Source: Fibrobacterota bacterium
GTDB taxonomy: Bacteria; Fibrobacterota; Fibrobacteria; UBA11236
NCBI GenBank assembly: GCA_019509785.1
Contig: JAEKLQ010000072.1
Coordinates: 1 to 50,880 of the forward strand
DNA: 50,880 bases
Reading direction: 5' to 3'
Position numbers and translations under genes: made by a program. Within the stretch, counting starts at the first letter, position 1, and every line of letters starts with the position of its first letter. Of the stretch, positions 28,522 through 36,555 are shown piece by piece. Below the pieces are notes generated by a model. It had not been told where the DNA came from. It made no database searches and saw nothing but the letters and a program-made list of their open reading frames with translations.

Positions 28522-29074
28522 TTAATGCGAATGGGCAATCTACCTTCCGGTCGCCCCCCGTAGAGGATGGCGGCTCGATTTTTACTTGGTCCCATGGGTA
28601 GGTTCGTAGTGCTCCTCGCCCCGCGCGATGTAAATCGCCCCATCCGGCCCGGTAATCGATCGGAAGATAAAGGACAGCTCGCTACCGGGAACATCGCTTT
28701 GGAAAGGCCGGATCGAAATGCGCACAGGCTAATAGGTTGCCCAAGCATGCCCCGGCCCTGCGAGCGCTTTTTCCTTAGCCAGGGGGCTTGGCGGATGCAC
28801 CGGACGATCGCCCCGAAAGGGCTTCCTTCCCCCGAATATCATCGTCGAATATAGAGCCTGGTCGCCGGGAATAAAGGGTGCCACCGTGTCCTGGCCGTCG
28901 GAGCCGGAATCCGGGCGCCAGGGTTCGCTCTACGAGCGGAAATTCCGCGCAGGAGGAATCGGCCGCCATGCCACTGACATAATAAATGGCCACCACATAA
29001 AATGGTACTGTTTTTGTCCGTTTGACCCTTATAGGTTATCGCCGGTACCGAACGGTACGAACAAAGGAGTCCGC
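28522..29074. other. long intergenic region with few signals
   Basis: About 550 bases between the divergent GNAT and secreted-protein genes. It holds a perfect 13-base palindrome GCGGAAATTCCGC at 28936-28948, an A/T-richer stretch at 28978-29040 that is the likely promoter of the gene at 29075, and a direct repeat of CGGTACCGAA/CGGTACGAA just before its ribosome site. A 47-codon minus-strand frame is listed separately. No RNA gene is evident. Confidence 0.4.
28582..28725 (-). CDS. possible small protein or gene remnant, 47 residues
   Basis: A GTG-initiated frame whose translation looks protein-like, for example IRPFQSDVPGSELSFIFRS and GPDGAIYIARGEEHY, ending in TAA. There is no Shine-Dalgarno, and a stop codon lies two codons before the GTG. 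GPDGAIYI resembles the strand-turn phrase of beta-propeller sugar dehydrogenases, so it may be the surviving end of a lost gene. It is not a call I would rely on. Confidence 0.2.
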   Translation of the reverse strand: MRISIRPFQSDVPGSELSFIFRSITGPDGAIYIARGEEHYEPTHGTK

Positions 29075-29701
29075 ATGAACTGGTCCAGGTTGACGATATG
29101 TTCCGCGCTCGCGACCGTCTCACTCGGCGCATTGTCCGCCGAAGCGAAGGTCCTCTCCCATTTCAACGGGAATGGGGCCTTCGCCGACGCGTACTTCCAA
29201 GGCGACGGGGGAGGCAAGGATTATTCCAGCATCAATGTCACGCAAGGAGGCACCCATCAGGCTCCCGCGACCGATCTCAATTACTATGCGGCATTCTGCG
29301 ATACCGCGTCCACGATCTGTTCGGGCATATCGGGCAACGGCCAGATTCCCAACAAGGATTTCTCGGCCTCCGGCAAGAGCGCATCCCTTTCCACCAATAC
29401 GGCTTCGAATCAGAATTTCTACGCCGTAAAGTGGACGTACAACTACGCCACCCAGGAGTATTCGGAATCGCAAATCAATCTGGGGGTTATCGCCGTGAAT
29501 TGGAAATCCAGCGGGCTTTCCTCGTTCCGGTCCACCGGAACATCGACCAGCACCTACCTGAACACCACGTGGAAATCCACCGGCCAATCCAGCTACACGG
29601 ATGCCGCGGCTTCGGGAACGGTGGGCGGGACGCCCTTGAACGCCGCCGGCGGCAGCATCGGTACCAACTCCAACAACGACATCGTCATCGAACGCAATTG
29701 A
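29075..29701 (+). CDS. small secreted protein of unknown function
   Basis: A 208-residue protein. AAAGGAG five bases before the ATG at 29075 fixes the start. A signal peptide (SRLTICSALATVSLGALSAEA) precedes a mature chain that is rich in Ser, Thr, Asn and Gly and has two cysteines close together (FCDTASTICSG), probably a disulfide. There is no membrane segment. The composition (NTASNQNF, STGTSTSTYLNTTWKSTG) is typical of an extracellular beta-rich protein. It is not a family I recognise. The gene is isolated: a 550-base upstream region and a hairpin between it and the convergent kinase gene suggest a single-gene transcript. Confidence 0.65.
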   Translation: MNWSRLTICSALATVSLGALSAEAKVLSHFNGNGAFADAYFQGDGGGKDYSSINVTQGGTHQAPATDLNYYAAFCDTASTICSGISGNGQIPNKDFSASGKSASLSTNTASNQNFYAVKWTYNYATQEYSESQINLGVIAVNWKSSGLSSFRSTGTSTSTYLNTTWKSTGQSSYTDAAASGTVGGTPLNAAGGSIGTNSNNDIVIERN

Positions 29702-29708
29702 AATGATT

Positions 29709-29742
29709 GCCCCGGGAAGGCGCCGAACCGCTTTCCCGGGGC
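29709..29742. terminator. strong hairpin between convergent genes
   Basis: GCCCCGGGAA (29709-29718) and TTCCCGGGGC (29733-29742) form a perfect ten-base stem with a 14-base loop between the secreted-protein gene and the convergent hybrid kinase gene. No clear T-run follows on either strand, but the position fits a shared terminator. Confidence 0.55.
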
Positions 29743-29752
29743 CTTCGAAACC

Positions 29753-32128
29753 TCACGCAGGAACGCCCGTTCGACAAGCGCATGCCAACAGCGCCTCGCG
29801 CATCTGCGCCGATCGCGGGGGTTTGCTGAGCACGCGGAATACGTAGGGCGGGATTTCGCCTTCGGAAAGCATGCGTTGGCCCCAGCCGGTCAGGAGGATC
29901 ACGGGCGCGGAGGCCCGGGCCGCGTGGATGGCGGCGGCCACCTTGCGGCCGTCCACGTAGGGCATGCCCAAATCGGTTACGACCACCTCGAAGGGATTTC
30001 CGTTCGCCTCGTCGGCCTTGAAGGCGTCGATGCCCGCTTGCCCCCCATTGGCGGTGATTACCGTATGCCCATCACTGGACAGGATGTCGTACAGGGACTT
30101 GAGGAGCAACGGATCGTCGTCGATGACTAACATCCGCATGGGCGGCGGGAGGGTCGGGATCTTTCGCGCCGTTTCGGCGACCGGGGCGGCGGGAAGCGGG
30201 AAGAGAAGCCTGAAGGTGGTTCCGGCGCCCGGGGCGCTTTCGATTTCCACCTCCGCGTTATGGCGCTGCATGACGCCGTATACCATGGCCAACCCGAGAC
30301 CGGTGCCTCGTTCGCCTTTGGTGGTATAGAACGGCTCCAGGCAGCGCCTCCGCGTTTCCTCGTCCATCCCGGTGCCGGTGTCGGCCACTTCCAGCAGCAC
30401 CTGGCGATTGGGCCCCAGACAGGTCCGCAGGGTCAGGGCCCCTCCGTCCGGCATGGCGTCGAAGGCGTTGAAGAAAAGGTTGGTGAGGGCTTCGCGGACC
30501 TCGCCTTCGATGCCCATCACCACAGGCAGGTTTTCGCCTAGGAGGGTCTCGATGCGGATCACCGCCCCGCGTTGTTGCGGTATGTCATGCCAGCGCGCCC
30601 GGGTCAAATCGATGACCTGCTGCACGGCGAAGTTGAGCTGCACCGGGGAGAGTTCGGTTTCCGACGCCCGCACGCGGTGGAAGTCCCGCAGGCGCGCGAC
30701 GGTGGCCGCCACGTCGTCGATGGCATTGGAGATGATCTTGAGGAAGTCGCGCACACGGACGCTCAGGTTCGGCTCCTTTTCCAGGAGGAACTCGGTATAC
30801 AAGGTGACCGGAGAAATGGCGTTGTTGATGTCATGGGCGATGCCGCTGGCCATCTGTCCCAAGGCCCGCAAGCGTTCCTGCTGCATCACCGCCTGCTGGG
30901 ACTGCTTGATGTCCTCGTAGGCCTGGTGGAGGGCGCCGTAGAGGTTGGCTTGGTGGGCGGCCAGGCCGGCATGCTCGCTCACTTGCCTCAGGAATTCGCA
31001 CTCCATGCTGCTGAACTTCTCCGTCCCTTTGCGGGCGGCCACCAGCACGCCGAAAACCTGGCTTTCCACGATCAAGGGGGATAGCACCAGGGAATGGAGT
31101 CCTTGTCCGGCCAGGGCCTTGGGGAAAGGGAAGTCGACCCGGGAAATGTCCGGTTCGTAAACCAAGTGGCCTTGCACGCAGCGCGAGAGCCCGTTCTGAT
31201 CGAGGGGGATGGCGGTCCGGCCGGAGATCTTAAGGGCCAAGGCCGCGGGCGCGCTCTTGGCGCCGATCGCGGACACGTTCAGCGCTTGCGCCGCGGCATC
31301 GTATTGGCACACGCAAACGAAATCCACGGGCAGATCGTTTTCCACCGACCCGGCGATCACCTGGAAGATGCTGGCGAGGTCCAGCCTTTCGCCGATGGCG
31401 CGCGTGACGCGGTTCAGCAATTCCGTGCGGCCGATCTGCTCCTGGATCTGGTCCAGCATGCCGTTGAAGGAATCCGTCAGCAGACCCAGCTCGCCGGCCC
31501 CTTGCTTGGGAGCGCGCACCGAGTAATCCCTGCGCGTCGAGATTTCGCGGGCCGACTCCATCAGCCCCAGGATAGGCGCCGAGATGAGGCCCTGCAGGCC
31601 CTTAGAAAGGAGGTAGGCCAGCAGGAAGGCCACCGCGGCCGTCAATCCGGCCACCGTCGCGTACAGCCTGAGCCGCGCGTAAAACGCCTGCGTGTCCGAC
31701 TCGATATAGAGGGTACCCAGGCGACGTTTGCCTTGGACGATAGGCTGCAAGCCGACCAGATTGGCGGTACCGAAACGGAAACCGTCTTCGGAAGGCGCGT
31801 GGGGCAAGGCAGCGATGGGCAGATTTTCCGGATACGAGGAAAACAACTTCCCTTCCGCGTCGTATAGGGCCGCGGCCACGATGTGCGGCTCCGCTTTCAA
31901 GGCGGAGAGGATTTCCGCCGCGCCGCTCTTGTCATCGAAAGCGAGCACCGCCGTGCTGTTGTTGGCGACCAGCTTGGCGAGGGTCGTCAATTGCTGCACC
32001 ATTCCGCTCCGGAAGGTCACGAACTCATAGGTCGAGAACCCCAGGCAGGCGAGCGCCAGCACCGCCCCGCTCGTCAGGAGCATCATGAACATCAGTCTCC
32101 GCCGCAAGGGCATGTTCTTGAGGGGCAT
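29753..32128 (-). CDS. membrane hybrid histidine kinase with CHASE8 sensor: CHASE8-HAMP-GAF-HisKA-HATPase-REC
   Basis: The product is 791 residues. Helix 1 at about 12-35 and helix 2 at about 155-176 enclose a periplasmic CHASE8-type sensor (LAKLVANNSTAVLAFDD, AEILSALKAEPHIVAAALYDAEG). HAMP follows (APILGLMESAREIS), then GAF at about 235-395, HisKA with phosphoacceptor His432 in GIAHDINNAISP, HATPase with NLFFNAFDAMPDGG and GERGTGLGLAM, and a receiver from about 665 with the acceptor Asp in VVVTDLGMP. CHASE8 is the sensor domain of the diguanylate cyclase YfiN, whose activity is held down by periplasmic YfiR. Here the gene just upstream in the operon encodes a YfiR-like protein, so the kinase is the probable YfiR target. 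No output regulator is adjacent. Confidence 0.88.
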   Translation of the reverse strand: MPLKNMPLRRRLMFMMLLTSGAVLALACLGFSTYEFVTFRSGMVQQLTTLAKLVANNSTAVLAFDDKSGAAEILSALKAEPHIVAAALYDAEGKLFSSYPENLPIAALPHAPSEDGFRFGTANLVGLQPIVQGKRRLGTLYIESDTQAFYARLRLYATVAGLTAAVAFLLAYLLSKGLQGLISAPILGLMESAREISTRRDYSVRAPKQGAGELGLLTDSFNGMLDQIQEQIGRTELLNRVTRAIGERLDLASIFQVIAGSVENDLPVDFVCVCQYDAAAQALNVSAIGAKSAPAALALKISGRTAIPLDQNGLSRCVQGHLVYEPDISRVDFPFPKALAGQGLHSLVLSPLIVESQVFGVLVAARKGTEKFSSMECEFLRQVSEHAGLAAHQANLYGALHQAYEDIKQSQQAVMQQERLRALGQMASGIAHDINNAISPVTLYTEFLLEKEPNLSVRVRDFLKIISNAIDDVAATVARLRDFHRVRASETELSPVQLNFAVQQVIDLTRARWHDIPQQRGAVIRIETLLGENLPVVMGIEGEVREALTNLFFNAFDAMPDGGALTLRTCLGPNRQVLLEVADTGTGMDEETRRRCLEPFYTTKGERGTGLGLAMVYGVMQRHNAEVEIESAPGAGTTFRLLFPLPAAPVAETARKIPTLPPPMRMLVIDDDPLLLKSLYDILSSDGHTVITANGGQAGIDAFKADEANGNPFEVVVTDLGMPYVDGRKVAAAIHAARASAPVILLTGWGQRMLSEGEIPPYVFRVLSKPPRSAQMREALLACACRTGVPA

Positions 32129-32131
32129 GCT

Positions 32132-32701
32132 TCAGCCCTTTCCCGGTTCGACGATATCCGCCAGTCGCAGCAACTTGGAACTCACGGTGAGCTTGGCGGC
32201 GCGGACCGTCCCCACGTTGATCTGGAGGCGGATTTTGCCTTGCCGGGTGATGAGATCGATCATGCCCCCGCGCTTGGAGAATTCCCCCGAGTCCCCGACC
32301 GTCAGGATCATGCGGTCCTTCAAGGCGGCCGCCACCGTATCGAGCCGCCGGGAATCCGCTCCGCCTACGAAAAGCAGCTGGCAGTCCCGCGCCGAATCGA
32401 TGTCCCGGAAACGCTTGACGATGATGGGATGGCCGCCGGCCTTCTCCCCGCGCACCACGTCGTCGAGGTACTTGTCGAACGGATCCTGGCCGAGGATCCC
32501 GATGACCAAAGGCGCATCGGGCTTCGCGAAGGCATCCGCCGGCCAGTCGATGAATTGGGTGAAGTTGTAGAGGAATACGGCCTTGACCTGGTATTCCAAG
32601 ACGGGCGCCGGCGCGGCCACCGCTCCCCGGGCCAACGCCAGGAACAGGAGGAGCGGGCCCAAGGGTCCCGTTTGCCGCCATCCCCTGCTCAAAGGCGCCA
32701 C
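32132..32701 (-). CDS. YfiR-family (DUF4154) periplasmic protein
   Basis: A 189-residue protein with a signal peptide (hydrophobic stretch to about residue 29, ending VAA). The core has the family's start EYQVKAVFLYNFTQFIDWP, then LVIGILGQDPF, CQLLFVGG and ILTVGDSGEFSKRGGMIDL, ending with a conserved N/K-rich strand. YfiR proteins sit in the periplasm and repress a CHASE8-containing partner; in Pseudomonas that partner is the cyclase YfiN, with outer-membrane YfiB as the relief signal. In this operon the gene lies between a TonB receptor (13-base overlap) and a CHASE8 kinase (3-base gap). I infer it links receptor state to kinase activity. The redox-active cysteine pairs of Pseudomonas YfiR are not obvious here (one cysteine, in RDCQLL). 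Confidence 0.88.
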   Translation of the reverse strand: MAPLSRGWRQTGPLGPLLLFLALARGAVAAPAPVLEYQVKAVFLYNFTQFIDWPADAFAKPDAPLVIGILGQDPFDKYLDDVVRGEKAGGHPIIVKRFRDIDSARDCQLLFVGGADSRRLDTVAAALKDRMILTVGDSGEFSKRGGMIDLITRQGKIRLQINVGTVRAAKLTVSSKLLRLADIVEPGKG

Positions 32702-34656
32702 GCCACCTTACCGGAAACCGAGCGGGGGATTTCCTCGCGTTGCGGGCCGGATCCGAACTCGGGATCATGGTCGTCGGCGAGATCGCGCCCGTACACGGAC
32801 GCTTCCAAGCCGCGGTGGCGCCAAACGAGCCCGGCGCTGTAATTCATCCTCGGCTGCACGTGCGGGTCGGGCAGGCTGCTCACGTAATACCCGGATACGT
32901 TCACCTCGAACCCCGCGGGCAGATCCAGCATGGATTGGAGGGAGAACTGATGCGCCGGATCATTCCATTTCCCGAACGGTATCTCCAGATCGGTATGCCC
33001 CGATTTTTGCCACACGTCGCTTTCCATGTAGGTGTATCCGCCCCGCAACTTCCACCAACTGGCGGCTTGGAAATCCCCCGAGACCTCCGCGCCCCGGGAA
33101 TCCGCGTCCAACCCGTTGCGGAACTCCAGGCCCAGATTGGGGACGTCGGCGAATTCGAGCGACCTTAATCCGTCGTATTGGTTGTAGAAGGCGGCCAAGG
33201 AAAGGGAAAGCCTTGGCATGGGTTGCACCCGGTATCCGAGCTCATACGCCAGGAGCCCCTCGGAATCGAAGTCCGGGCCGCCGGCATAATGGAGCGTAGG
33301 GGCGGCGTAAGGGGGCGTCGGAGCGAAGAACTCCACGTCGATCCGGCTGGGCGTGCGGACGGCCCGGGACACCGCGCCCCACAAGGTCTGCCGGGCATCG
33401 GGCGACAAGGCGATCCGTGCCGAAGGCTGGAGATTGAATCCGGAATATTCCTCATGCTCCAGCTTGGTGCCCAAGGTGAGCTTCACGCGCCGGGACAGGA
33501 GCGCGATCTCGTCCTGGACGAAAGCGTTGAAGCGGCTCAGATCCTTTTCGGCGGGGAGGAAGGAAAAATACGGAACGTTCCCCACCTCGTCCTGCATCCA
33601 TCGGTACCCCGCTCCCCACATGACATTCTGCCGGCTCCCGAGCGGAAAGCGGTGATGGAAATCGAAATCGTACGTCTTAAGCTCATCCGTAAACGCGACC
33701 GCTGGCGTGAAAACGGCCTTCCGCCAGGTGCGATCGAAGTAAACCTGGGCTTGCAGATCCGACTCAGGCGAGAAAGCGTGCGTCCAGTTGGCGAGAACGT
33801 CCTGCCCATTGAGGTCGGTTTCGCCCGGGCCCGGCGACTGGAAATCCGAGCCGTACATGTCCCCCTGCACCATGAAGCCGTCCGCTTCCGAACGTCGCCA
33901 ATCCATGCGGAAGCCGCCCTGGCTCAAGGCCGAGGGCTCGTGGGTATCCTTCCCCCCGGCATTCACCAATCCGTCGCGATCGGCATGACTCCCGTAAATG
34001 CGATAGAAAAGGTTGCCCGTCTTGCCACCCGAGCGGGCCTCCCCGAAATCCCTGAGCAGGCTGCCTCCGCCGCCCGCGAGATACAACCCTTGGGTTTCCT
34101 CCGCCGACTTGGTTACGATGTTGATCACCCCATTGACGGCATTGCTTCCCCATAGGGTGCCGCCCGGGCCGCTGATGACTTCGATCCTGTCCACATCCTC
34201 CAGGAGCACATGTTGGGCATCCCAGAAGACGCCTGAGTACAGCGGCGTGTACACCGTGCGGCCGTCGATCATGACCAGCAGTTTGTTGGCGAAAGTGGCA
34301 TTGAAACCGCGCGCGCTGATGGCCCATTCCCGGGTACTCAACTGGGCCACTTGCAGATTGGAGGCCAGGCGCAGGGCTTCCGGTAGTGAGGTCGCCCCGG
34401 AACGGCGGATATCTTCCCGGGTGATGACCTGCACGGCGGATGCGGCTTCATTCAGGTTTTCGGGCCGCTTGGATACCGAGGTGATCTCGAGATCCATCAG
34501 TTCTTCCAGGCTCATCTTTTTCAAATCGCCTGTGGAGAGGGATGAGCCGTCTCCGCCTCGGACGGCGCTTATCGCCAGGGCGATGGCCGTTAGCGCGATC
34601 CTTCCCGGGAATAGGTATCGATAGGCTCTATCCACGCTCTTCCCCTTGGGCGCCAT
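32689..34656 (-). CDS. TonB-dependent outer-membrane receptor
   Basis: A 655-residue protein with GGGGAAT before the ATG and a signal segment (PGRIALTAIALAISAVRG). The N-terminal plug begins with MSLEELMDLEITSVSKRPE, typical of a receptor subgroup that lacks a classical TonB box, then AASAVQVITREDIRRSG, WAISARGFNATFANKLLVMI, and RIEVISGPGGTLWGSNAVNG. The barrel half ends in the aromatic beta-signal-like terminus (VSGKVAWRL). Ligand class cannot be read; receptors in this layout are often colicin-I-receptor/CirA-like. It is first in the operon with YfiR-like and CHASE8 kinase genes, so the receptor may report ligand binding to the kinase via the periplasm. Confidence 0.9.
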   Translation of the reverse strand: MAPKGKSVDRAYRYLFPGRIALTAIALAISAVRGGDGSSLSTGDLKKMSLEELMDLEITSVSKRPENLNEAASAVQVITREDIRRSGATSLPEALRLASNLQVAQLSTREWAISARGFNATFANKLLVMIDGRTVYTPLYSGVFWDAQHVLLEDVDRIEVISGPGGTLWGSNAVNGVINIVTKSAEETQGLYLAGGGGSLLRDFGEARSGGKTGNLFYRIYGSHADRDGLVNAGGKDTHEPSALSQGGFRMDWRRSEADGFMVQGDMYGSDFQSPGPGETDLNGQDVLANWTHAFSPESDLQAQVYFDRTWRKAVFTPAVAFTDELKTYDFDFHHRFPLGSRQNVMWGAGYRWMQDEVGNVPYFSFLPAEKDLSRFNAFVQDEIALLSRRVKLTLGTKLEHEEYSGFNLQPSARIALSPDARQTLWGAVSRAVRTPSRIDVEFFAPTPPYAAPTLHYAGGPDFDSEGLLAYELGYRVQPMPRLSLSLAAFYNQYDGLRSLEFADVPNLGLEFRNGLDADSRGAEVSGDFQAASWWKLRGGYTYMESDVWQKSGHTDLEIPFGKWNDPAHQFSLQSMLDLPAGFEVNVSGYYVSSLPDPHVQPRMNYSAGLVWRHRGLEASVYGRDLADDHDPEFGSGPQREEIPRSVSGKVAWRL

Positions 34657-34748
34657 CCGGGATTCCCCGATGTTACGCTAACACCTTGAAAGTATGCGAT
34701 GAAAACCCGGTCAGATGGGATCTGGTGGGAAAAGGAATTCAGCAAAAC

Positions 34749-34765
34749 ACGCACAAGCTGTGCGT
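34749..34765. promoter_or_regulatory. perfect inverted repeat upstream of the TonB receptor operon
   Basis: ACGCACA and TGTGCGT form a seven-base inverted repeat with a three-base spacer, about 93 bases upstream of the receptor start. It may be an operator of this operon. No binding protein is known. Confidence 0.35.
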
Positions 34766-34911
34766 ACTGAGGGCATGAACAATTTGGTGGCGCACCATTA
34801 ATAGTGTTGCGGGCGATGAGGTACGGAGCAGGTTGTCCGGCTGGGATATGCCGGGCATCGGAGGCAAGCGGTCCCGGCCTTGGAATGAAAGCGGGACCAC
34901 GCCGGGAGCCA

Positions 34912-35010
34912 CTACGGAAGCTCTTTGAGCAGGATATCCTTGAACTCGCAGGGCTGGCTTTCCGATTGGATCGAAAGATATCCGCTCGTGCCCGTCCGGT
35001 TCGGCGTACA
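34912..35010 (-). pseudogene. C-terminal relic of a DUF1080 (3-keto-disaccharide hydrolase-like) gene
   Basis: On the minus strand, codons in phase with 34914 read TSGYLSIQSESQPCEFKD then ILLKELP and TAG. This closely matches the end of DUF1080 proteins, whose last strands read G-Y-I-x-L-Q-S/D-x-G-x-P-V-E-F-R-N-I-x-L-K-E-L. No start codon, signal peptide or upstream domain remains; the frame decays before about 35010, and a transcription terminator for the next gene lies just beyond. It is therefore a gene fragment. DUF1080 proteins often accompany Gfo/Idh/MocA and TIM-barrel sugar genes, both present at 11760-13981. Confidence 0.5.
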
Positions 35011-35032
35011 TCGGCGTAGACTTCTTGGCGAC

Positions 35033-35062
35033 GAAAAAGCCCCGCCGGAAATCCGGCGGGGC
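35033..35062 (-). terminator. intrinsic terminator of the cupin copy-2 gene
   Basis: GCCCCGCCGGA and TCCGGCGGGGC form a perfect 11-base stem with a two-base loop. On the minus strand it is followed by a run of Ts (CTTTTTCG). It lies about 55 bases past the stop at 35116. Confidence 0.9.
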
Positions 35063-35102
35063 CTACGCGGGCGAGGGACCCTGGCGTTTCGAATCAGCCG
35101 CT

Positions 35103-35138
35103 CTTCAGCTTCTCTTTAGCTTCTCTTCAGCTTCTTGA
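35103..35138. repeat. short tandem repeat at the 3' end of the cupin copy-2 gene
   Basis: AGCTTCTCTT-like units of about ten bases occur three times in a row, spanning the stop codon at 35116-35118. The repeat looks like a slippage expansion that placed the stop one codon later than in the paralog at 14068. Confidence 0.55.
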
Positions 35139-36375
35139 ACGCGCCGGTATCGGGAGCGTTCGGGCAGGAATCGGGGCCGAAGTAACGCAGAATTACCAAC
35201 GGCTCGCTGCCGGTGTTCTCGTAGGTGACGCCCTGGGTCGCGGCATCGTAGGACACGAAGGCTTCGTCCTCCGTCATCGCGCCGAAGCGGATCATGGACG
35301 GGCTCTGCATGCGTACCTTGCCCACCCGGCCCACGCCCTGCACGCAGGTCGCGCCGTAAGCGCCGCCATCTTTAATGGTCGCCTTCACGCCGGGCATCAC
35401 GGTCGTTTCCTTGGCGGTGAACAGCTCCTGGCCGTCGAACTTCCCGTAGGTCACCCACTTGTCCATCCAGCCTTCCGATTCCGAATCGGCGACGGGGATG
35501 GGTTCCAGGTAATGGTGATCGCGGAAATGCGTATCCAGGTTGCCTTCCCAATCGAGCTGATCGACCAGGAAGTCCAGGTCGAAGCGGCGCTCGGGGGGGA
35601 AATCCTTGGCCAGCAATTCCCACTCGATGGCCCGGCCTTCCACCATGCTCTGGTAGTAGGCGAACACGTCCGAGCCCCACTGGGGTTCGTAGGTCACCAT
35701 GGAACCGGGCGCATGCAGGATGCGCGCGGGCACGTGCCAGCCGGTGCCGGGCTTGAGGCGGTAGGCCTTGGCCAAATCGATGAGGCCGTTATCGCCCTTG
35801 TTCCAATCCTCCAGGCAACGGCGCACGTCGGACTTGGTAACCCCGGGTTCGAGCCCGAAATAGGTATGCGGGAAGTTGTTCCCGATGGCGTTCAATTGTG
35901 GCGGGAAATAATAGCCCTCGGGCTTGCCTTCGCGGCCCACGGCCTTGGCCTGGTCCGCGCTCTGGTGCATGTGATGGGCGATGGGGCCCATGTTATCGAA
36001 GAACTTGGAGTACACGGGCCAACGCTTGTACTTGTCCCACATCTTCTTGCCGATGAGGGAGACGCCTTCGCCGGCGACGGCTTCGAGCAGGGTGAAGCGG
36101 GTGCCTTCATGTACGACGTAGGAAAGGCCTTCGTCGGCGGCGCGGTTCTCGTTGCCCGCCTCGGTGGTGGAAGCGAACCAGCGCTCGCAGATGCCGCCGC
36201 GATGGGCGCCGAGCGCATAGATGTCGTCGGGATGGAGCTTGATGCGGCGGCCCGGGACCATGAAGGAACGGGGCACCCAGCAAGGCGCCAGGCGCAGGAC
36301 GCCCTCACCCGCTTCGAGCGCACCTTTGACATTGATTTTTTTACCCGTAGCCGGGATGGCGACTGCCTCTGACAT
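35116..36375 (-). CDS. cupin/phosphomannose-isomerase-like protein, copy 2
   Basis: A 419-residue close paralog of the product of 14068-15351. The shared blocks run almost end to end: RLAPCWVPRSF, PGRRIKLHPDD, GAHRGGICERWFASTTEAGN, KMWDKYKRWPVYSKFFDNMG, then HHMHQSADQA in place of HHMHHNEEQA, and TYFGLEPGVTKSDVRRC. The loss of one histidine in that cluster, and the shorter linker before the C-terminal half, may reflect a change of metal or substrate. It has AGGGGAA upstream of the ATG, a palindrome farther upstream and a strong terminator after it, so it is a single-gene transcript. Its substrate is unknown; the operon context of copy 1 suggests sugar isomerisation. Confidence 0.6.
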   Translation of the reverse strand: MSEAVAIPATGKKINVKGALEAGEGVLRLAPCWVPRSFMVPGRRIKLHPDDIYALGAHRGGICERWFASTTEAGNENRAADEGLSYVVHEGTRFTLLEAVAGEGVSLIGKKMWDKYKRWPVYSKFFDNMGPIAHHMHQSADQAKAVGREGKPEGYYFPPQLNAIGNNFPHTYFGLEPGVTKSDVRRCLEDWNKGDNGLIDLAKAYRLKPGTGWHVPARILHAPGSMVTYEPQWGSDVFAYYQSMVEGRAIEWELLAKDFPPERRFDLDFLVDQLDWEGNLDTHFRDHHYLEPIPVADSESEGWMDKWVTYGKFDGQELFTAKETTVMPGVKATIKDGGAYGATCVQGVGRVGKVRMQSPSMIRFGAMTEDEAFVSYDAATQGVTYENTGSEPLVILRYFGPDSCPNAPDTGAFKKLKRS

Positions 36376-36440
36376 GATGATGATTCCCCTTAATTAGAAT
36401 GGCCGACCGGACCTGCGAAGTACCGGACGCGAACATCCAA

Positions 36441-36459
36441 CATGCTTTATTGGAGCATG
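36441..36459. promoter_or_regulatory. inverted repeat upstream of the cupin copy-2 gene
   Basis: CATGCT (36441-36446) and AGCATG (36454-36459) form a perfect six-base inverted repeat with a seven-base spacer, 66 bases before the start codon at 36375. It could be an operator or a leader hairpin. Confidence 0.35.
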
Positions 36460-36555
36460 GGACGCTGGGGATAAATTGCAAACTTCCTTGACCGAACCGT
36501 AATCCGGTATTTCTATAGGCCTTTATGCCGGCGGCCGGCGGCCTAAAATCCACCC

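Noticed and set aside
28582-28725. Calling the 47-codon frame a certain gene
   Set aside because: There is no ribosome site, and an in-frame stop lies two codons before its start; it is listed only as a low-confidence remnant.
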